Shown here one piece after another: positions 8,494-13,295 of a stretch of 13,295 nucleotides of DNA (position 1 is its first letter; every line of letters begins with the position of its first letter). The notes under the pieces were generated by a model. It was given only the letters and a program-made list of their open reading frames with translations, was not told where the DNA came from and did not search any database. This DNA comes from Larix sibirica (taxonomy: Eukaryota > Streptophyta > Pinopsida > Pinales > Pinaceae), in contig NWUY0303928317.1 in assembly GCA_004151065.3 (NCBI GenBank), forward strand, positions 1 to 13,295, given 5' to 3'. Both the position numbers and the translations under genes were made by a program.

Positions 8494-8709
8494 GTGGCTA
8501 AAGTGAAGCCACTTGCACTGATCTCGGGTGTTGGAATATCAATGGAAAACATGTAGGGAGATACTTTAAGGGAAACTCCCTCCTGAGATTGGTGCAACTC
8601 ACACATGTTCTGAACTCAATTTTGAATGAGAAGCACAGTTGAGTAGATCTATGGTGTGCTCGAAAGCACGATCAAGTAATCCAATGGTATGCTAGGGAGC
8701 ATACTTGAT
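8494..8709. other. Cluster of inverted repeats, possible structured RNA or fold-back remnant
   Basis: Seven complementary arm pairs fall in about 215 bp. They are GTGGCT/AGCCAC (8494-8499 with 8507-8512); a 15-base pairing of 8514-8528 with 8582-8596 (TGCACTGATCTCGGG with CCTGAGATTGGTGCA, including three G-T pairs); AGGGAG/CTCCCT inside it (8555-8560 with 8576-8581); ACTCAA/TTGAGT (8614-8619 with 8639-8644); GTGCT/AGCAC closing CGAA (8656-8669); GTATGCT/AGCATAC closing AGGG (8687-8704); and ATCAAGTA/TACTTGAT (8671-8678 with 8702-8709), which competes for three bases with the previous one. The helices are otherwise mutually compatible. I do not recognise a known RNA family. The G-T pairs would hold on the plus-strand transcript. 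Confidence 0.45.
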
Positions 8710-9487
8710 TTATTCCTTTGGGGAGGAAATTTTTAGGTAGGAAAGAAAATAAGTGCCATGTATGTACAATCAAATGGAAGAGATGATATCATTTAATGGA
8801 ATTGAGTAAGGGTAGGGTACCAGTGGGAATTTCCTTGAGGGTTGATGAGATGAAGGCTAATAAATGTATATCAATGCCACAATATGTGTGATATGGGGGG
8901 GATCATGATACTTTATTATTTCAATTGTGATATACCAACCATGAAGAAGTATTTCTAAGGATTCTAGGGGTAGGATCAATGAAAGATAATGAGGGACATG
9001 AGGCCCAACTCTATGGATTCAAACTCTAAAGACTCTCAATCCTAAAGAGGATAAACAACAGTATGAGTGCTCAAAAGCAAAGGGTCACTAAACTCAAGCA
9101 CCTATAAACTCAAGCACATGTAATGGTGGACATCTACCACTAGGTAAGGGAGAATGCAATAAGTGAACAAGGCTGGACCACTCTCCCAAACAAGGGGCAT
9201 CCTATGGTTTACGGAATTAGGGTTTCCAACAAGGTTTATGCAATATAGGAAGAGGGGAGCATCTATCTATATACATAGGTTAACAATGATACTTAAAGGG
9301 TTATTTGTAACCATTAACATGTGTAGCTTGTTATGGTCGTATCCTACACCCATTTAAAGAAATACCACAATATAATGATGTACATGGAATTTAAATATGT
9401 TTACTTAAAAAAAATGCCCTAAGGGGGGATTAGTTCGGGATATATGCATTGAAAAATGACACAAAACAAATGGTCCTAGATTAATAA
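8710..9487. other. About 0.8 kb with no identified gene
   Basis: Purine-rich plus strand with several G-runs (for example near 8897 and 9425) but no coding frame longer than about 64 codons and no motif that I recognise. It leads directly into the 42-bp repeat array. Confidence 0.4.
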
Positions 9488-9813
9488 TGATTGACGGAAA
9501 TCCTAAAGGAGACCAAGGAATGATGAATTCTCAAGGATGGAACTCTCTAAAGGAGGATAGGAAATAGAGGATTCCAAGGATGACATTCCTAAAGGAGGTT
9601 AGGTAACAATGAATTCCCAAAGATGAAACTCTTGAAGGAAGCCAAGGAACAAGAGTTCACTAGGAGGGAACTCCTTAAGGAGGCAAGGGAACAAGAGTTA
9701 TCAAGGAAGGAAATCCTAAAGGAGGTTAGGGAACAATAGTTCCCAAGGAATGCGCTCTTGAAGGAGGCCAGGGAACAAGAGTTCCCAAAGAAGGCACTCC
9801 TGAAGGAGGATAG
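9488..9813 (+). repeat. 42-bp minisatellite coding for a charged 14-residue repeat
   Basis: Units starting GGAACAA at 9646, 9688, 9730 and 9772 are exactly 42 bp apart. Three earlier, more diverged units (starting near 9517, 9560 and 9603, two of them with one extra base) and a partial one at 9488 extend the array. On the plus strand the regular units read as 14 residues of the type LLKEAREQEFPRKA. The best frame runs from ATG 9623 to TAG 9737-9739 and resumes to TGA 9899-9901. Period 14 equals two heptads, with Leu/Ile and Phe at recurring places, so a coiled coil is plausible. Extra bases in older units and the TAG mean that it is not an intact gene now. Confidence 0.75.
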
Positions 9814-9901
9814 ATCACCTATATGGGGGGTAACCGAAGAAACAACAACTAAATGGTCCTCCCCATATGAAGCAATGAAGCTAGCTGGTGTATCATGTTG
9901 A

Positions 9902-11050
9902 TTAGGCCATGTGGCTAGTAATCAAATGATGTTTGGAAAGACAAGGCAACATGAAGGATAATGTTGGTCTATACTGTGCTATGGATGATGTCTTATGGGA
10001 CTAGGGCGAGAAATGGTATTTCCCTTAGCATCATTATGTAAATATTGAGTAAAAGGTTACTACCAAATAACAAAGATGATGGACCAAAGGTAAAAAAGTA
10101 GGCATTTTAATAAAGGGAACCCATAGAAGAGGATCTGAAATAGTGTATCAGATTCGTTAGGTGGTATGGAATCTATAGGAGGGATTGATTCCATAGAATG
10201 TTTGATAGTATTTGGTATAGGGGAATTATCAATAAACATGGAATAAGGTTCCATAGAATCCCTATCAATCTTAAGGGGTGATATTGTATGAAATGGAACA
10301 TTGATAGAACCAAGGGAGATAGAATTAGAAGGCATATTGATTGACGGATTTGGACCCTACATACTGTCAATAGGAGAACCTAGATGGGGGTATCACTAGG
10401 ATTGGTTTCAAGTAAGTATTCATATTCCATGAAGAATGTGGTTGAGTAAACATGGTATCTTTTTTGAATGGGGGATGAAATAGGTGCGTATATTCTCAAG
10501 AGTGAGTAAGTTTTCCTATCCTCTTGGTCACAATGGTGAGTAGGTAGTTTTAGAGTTGTGGGTTCGCATACAACGTGAATGAATTTTTCACATTTAATGG
10601 AGGTGAACATATAGTGCATGGACTCAATGAGAGGGATTAAATTTGAAATTCTATCATAGTGTTGACCTAGAATTAGTCCTATGCCAATGAAAAAGATAGA
10701 ATATAAAAATTGGGCAAAGTTCCTAGAGTTGGCTTAACCACCCAAATTTGGTAGAAAGAGTATTGGAGAGTCTCTAAAACAGATTAGCGAAACTCTAATT
10801 TAGAAAAATGGTTAAAAATGTGGCGGACATCCTGAAACTAAATAGACCCAAACCTTAAAGTTCGATATAGATCAACAGCAGAAAGACGAGGTGCGCGTGA
10901 TTGACGGCGGGTAAATAATCTGGAAAAAGCGGAAGGGAATATTAAATGGAGCACAAGTTCAGAGATCGATCAACAGTTGAAAATTAAAGGGGAGTTAGAT
11001 CTATGGCTCACAATTATTTCGCGCTCGAGAGTAGCATCGAGGGAAAATGA
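9902..11050. other. About 1.1 kb with no identified gene
   Basis: Minus-strand open runs 10335-10060 (91 codons, Ser/Pro/Ile-rich) and 10619-10380 (79 codons) show no domain and sit in biased, TGG/GATAG-rich sequence. From about 10850 the composition becomes less AT-rich, with more CpG (for example GTGCGCGTGATTGACGGCGG near 10892), and may mark the start of the repeat or gene upstream region that follows. Confidence 0.4.
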
Positions 11051-11260
11051 GGTAAGCGGTTGAGGAATACATACTGCTTACCACGTGTCTAACGAAGGAG
11101 CATTCCACTGGCGGAGAAGTGGTTACGAAAAACCACACTTCACGATCCCGAAACCAATTTTTCCAGGTGTTCTTTGATGAGATCAATGACGTAGGTGAAA
11201 AGGGATGCAAGATCAATGATCAAGACTTATTGGTTGATTTTTGAAGAGATAATATAAAGG
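11051..11260 (+). promoter_or_regulatory. Promoter-like cluster: inverted repeat, G-box, hairpin and TATA box
   Basis: Elements in order: GGTAAGC (11051-11057) paired with GCTTACC (11076-11082); a G-box core CACGTG in CCACGTGTC (11082-11087), the type bound by plant bZIP and bHLH factors and also the core of abscisic-acid elements; a perfect hairpin GTGGTT-ACGAAA-AACCAC (11119-11136); an inverted CCAAT (ATTGG, 11229-11233); and TATAAAGG (11253-11260). The first downstream ATG of the open frame is at 11408, so a leader of about 120 bases would fit. It may equally be the U3 of an unrecognised LTR. Confidence 0.4.
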
Positions 11261-11407
11261 AATAGTCACGGGAAGATGAAGATACTTGTTTTCTAGCGCA
11301 TAAGAGGGGAACCTGTCTATGTCGGTGAAATTTGAGTCAGGATATGCCTTTCCAAACGTCGTATACTAGGTAGTCCACGCATTTATGACCGCTTGTTGAT
11401 TTTTAAA

Positions 11408-11617
11408 ATGGAAAAAGGGGAAGAAATAGAGAAGTAGGTTAAAGGATTCAATAAATTGGAAGAAATCTTCGAAGATAGGGATGGGGACATATTTGATACG
11501 ATATTGTTAGTTGGTTCGGTACGAAGTATAAAAAATAGGTTAAAGGTCTTAGATGAACAAGTAATTGACTTGCATAGTGTACATAAGTCCCTTTTTGATC
11601 ACTTTTGTCCGGAGTAA
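11408..11617 (+). pseudogene. Short helical ORF broken by one stop, upstream of the Phe-rich gene
   Basis: From ATG 11408 the frame runs 69 codons to TAA 11615-11617, interrupted only by TAG at codon 10 (11435-11437). The residues are strongly coding-like: GFNKLEEIFEDRDGDIFDTI followed by a Leu/Val-rich stretch (KNRLKVLDEQVIDLHSVH) with heptad-like spacing, so a coiled coil is likely. The family is unknown to me. It ends about 65 bases before the ATG of the next ORF. It could be a separate small protein, or the N-terminal part of the same product joined through frame changes in the 11600-11755 stretch. Confidence 0.5.
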
Positions 11618-11682
11618 ACCTAAATTTCCCAGATTTTGTTAACTGGTGTGTGTCAAACTATTCTCATTTTGAGTGTGTGATA

Positions 11683-12574
11683 ATGGATTCTAGTAGGTCC
11701 AAAATCCTTTTTTTCTATAAATTCCTAAACAGTCAGAAATTCCTTAGAAGTTCCCAAGTTGATTGTTCAGAATTTGGAAGACTTTGCTGAAGAGACCTTA
11801 ATTGAACAGTTTAGACAAGCTTCACCGCAAGAAAAGCAATTTTTTTACTCCAAAATCCTAAAACCTAATCCTTCTATCGAGAATGAACATTTTCCCTTGA
11901 GTATTGATTTGTTTAATGAAGAATATCAGTGGGTTTTTTCACTATTGAGTCAGTTTCTAGGGTTAGATATTGATAAGTTTGTCTCAGAAACCCTTTTCAG
12001 TCTGTTGTTTAGGATAGATAAACACCATTTCGACAGTCAGTTGCCTTGCCTTAAGTTTGATGAGTTTCTAGCTGAGAATATTCATTCTCAGTTAGTAAAC
12101 TTCCACATGACGAGACACTTCATATTTCAATCATATTTGGTCAGAATGTTCCTGTTTTTCAATGAAGAGAATTTACAGTTCCTAGATTTTGTTTTCATGT
12201 CCAAAATAAAAAACAACACTTTCAATTATATGAATCTTATCATGTCAGAAATGTACAGGTTAATATTTCAGAAACAATTACCTAGAGTGTTACCAGAGAT
12301 GCAGGATACTTTACAGTTCAGTGCAGATGCTAGAGTTGGAGATTGGTTTCTTTTGAAAGATCACACTATCATTAGAGTTTATGGCTTTGTTCATGAGCCA
12401 TACATCTTGCCTGCATTTCTAACATCAAAGATATTTGCTCTAGAATTCTTCAGACATAAGTTGATTGTAGAAAATGAACACTTTTTAAGTTTTAGGAAGG
12501 CTTCTGAAGTTAAATTTCCCATGAAGACAGGTGTCCAGAATATGCCAGCGGAGGAATACCAAGATCCACTATAA
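11683..12574 (+). pseudogene. Phenylalanine-rich protein of unknown family, one frameshift near the N-terminus
   Basis: A long open run ends at TAA 12572-12574; the part from 11759 alone is 271 codons. Before it the same frame is closed by TAA 11726-11728, while the neighbouring frame carries a natural-looking N-terminus at ATG 11683 (MDSSRSKILFFYKFLNSQKF), so a single frameshift between 11729 and 11788 best explains the join. The protein is soluble-looking, with about 35 Phe in 271 residues, many acidic residues, no signal peptide and no membrane segment. Recurrent patches are EYQWVFSLLSQFLGLDIDKF, KFDEFLAENIHSQLVNFHM and ARVGDWFLLKDHTIIRVYGF. I recognise no catalytic motif. My impression is that such proteins belong to gymnosperm repeat families, perhaps gag-like, but this is unverified. 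The absence of stops over 271 codons argues for recent selection or a young copy. Confidence 0.6.
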
Positions 12575-13295
12575 TGTTGATTGAAAACATTTTCTATGTT
12601 TTTAACTAGTTAGTTTTTATCTTTTGACAAAACAATTATGAAATTTCTATTTTTAGAATGCAAACAGTTATTCGAAGCTCATGGAGCATTTTTTTATGTA
12701 TTTAAGCAATTTTTTGCAAAGTAATGAGGGTACGTTGGAAACTTATGAGAACAAGAGGCATTTTGTACTAAATTCTAAAAGCCTAATAAGAGTTGCAGAG
12801 CCAAGCAAGAAACCTTTTGGAAGCAGAGATTCTCGTGTTATTTTCTTCATAGTCTGTATTTCCTTTTCTCCTGTGGATGTTTTTCCTGTTATCTTTTTCC
12901 CATTATGTGTTCTTTCATGCTTGAAATAAGTGTATAATGGATTAGAATTCATATTTTATGCTCTAATTTATTGATTTCAAGTATTCACAATTCATTTTTC
13001 ATCTAAATTTAATATTGGATTCACCTTGTTGTGCCCATATTAATGGATTGTTCATTTTCTTCTTTTATCACCTACAAATAAAGAACTTGGCCATGAAAGA
13101 ATAACTATCCCGCCTCTGTGAAAAGATTGTTATTGTGAAATCCCTATGTATCTTTTATATCTTATGATTATGACTCCATGCCCAATGAAACCATATTGTT
13201 TTAGCCATTATAATCTTTAAATCAGCTTATGTAAAAATATTCCTGGTCATTGTATCCATCTTTTGAGAGAGCCCTCTCCGGTAGGAAAGAAGCCA
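12575..13295. other. AT-rich 3' flank, possible 3' UTR
   Basis: The stretch is AT-rich with several T-runs. A pyrimidine-rich AG (TTTCTATTTTTAG, ending at 12657) could be a splice acceptor, followed by short coding-like text (CKQLFEAHGAFFYVFKQFFA), so a further exon or decayed tail of the upstream gene is possible. The open run 12681-12929 (82 codons) turns hydrophobic and low-complexity and is not convincing. Nothing recognisable lies beyond 12960 apart from the AATAAA listed separately. Confidence 0.35.
13077..13082 (+). terminator. Possible polyadenylation signal AATAAA
   Basis: AATAAA lies about 500 bases downstream of the stop of the Phe-rich ORF on the same strand, in AT-rich context. 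Such hexamers are frequent by chance in this composition and plant signals are loose, so this is only a candidate. Confidence 0.25.

Noticed and set aside
8494-8709. Hammerhead ribozyme or group II intron domain as explanation for the stem cluster
   Set aside because: I looked for the conserved hammerhead core (CTGANGA with GAAA) and for a domain V-like hairpin and found neither in the right arrangement.
9488-9813. CRISPR array
   Set aside because: The units are contiguous with no distinct spacers, show graded divergence and keep a codon-length period; a minisatellite in plant DNA explains them.
10060-10335. 91-codon minus-strand open frame rich in Ser, Pro and Ile
   Set aside because: Composition follows the repetitive plus strand; the hydrophobic end looks like chance reading and no family fits.

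Overview
This looks like nuclear DNA of a seed plant: repeat-dominated, mostly AT-rich, and filled with decayed retroelements and gene remnants, with no intact conventional gene. A gymnosperm (conifer-like) genome is my best guess from the style of the repeats and the amount of decayed intergenic DNA. That guess is inference, not something the sequence proves.

Region 1 (1-4519, minus strand) is a Ty3/gypsy-type LTR retrotransposon. Read on the minus strand it has a 5' LTR (4519-3225) with a TATA box, a primer binding site matching the initiator-Met tRNA type (3222-3211), one long decayed reading frame (3087-1195), a polypurine tract (363-348) and the start of the 3' LTR (347 downward, running off the window). 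The frame carries a gag-like zinc knuckle, then a retropepsin with DTGA and ILG motifs, then a helical, charged region. No reverse transcriptase, RNase H or integrase fits between protease and polypurine tract, so the element is non-autonomous. The 3' LTR matches the 5' LTR for only 119 bp; a CpG-rich block with 36-bp tandem repeats follows (1-228).

Region 2 (4520-6620) is mostly featureless but holds a fragment of a berberine-bridge-enzyme-like FAD oxidoreductase pseudogene (about 4965-5475, plus), with a 96-bp in-frame tandem duplication.

Region 3 (6621-9490) has a probable small copia-type LTR (6621-6914) and a dense cluster of inverted repeats (8494-8709) that could fold as RNA, in otherwise unassignable DNA.

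Region 4 (9488-9813) is a 42-bp minisatellite that reads as a charged 14-residue repeat. It is followed by about 1.2 kb with nothing clear.

Region 5 (about 11050-13295, plus) is the most gene-like part. A promoter-like cluster (inverted repeat, G-box, hairpin, TATA) precedes a short helical ORF broken by one stop (11408-11617) and then a phenylalanine-rich protein of unknown family (11683-12574, one frameshift near its N-terminus; 271-codon open run). Possible polyadenylation signal at 13077. The two pieces may be one transcription unit or the gag-like part of another repeat family.

The genes do not form a pathway; the window is a layered record of insertion and decay. Region 5 is the best candidate for something undescribed.
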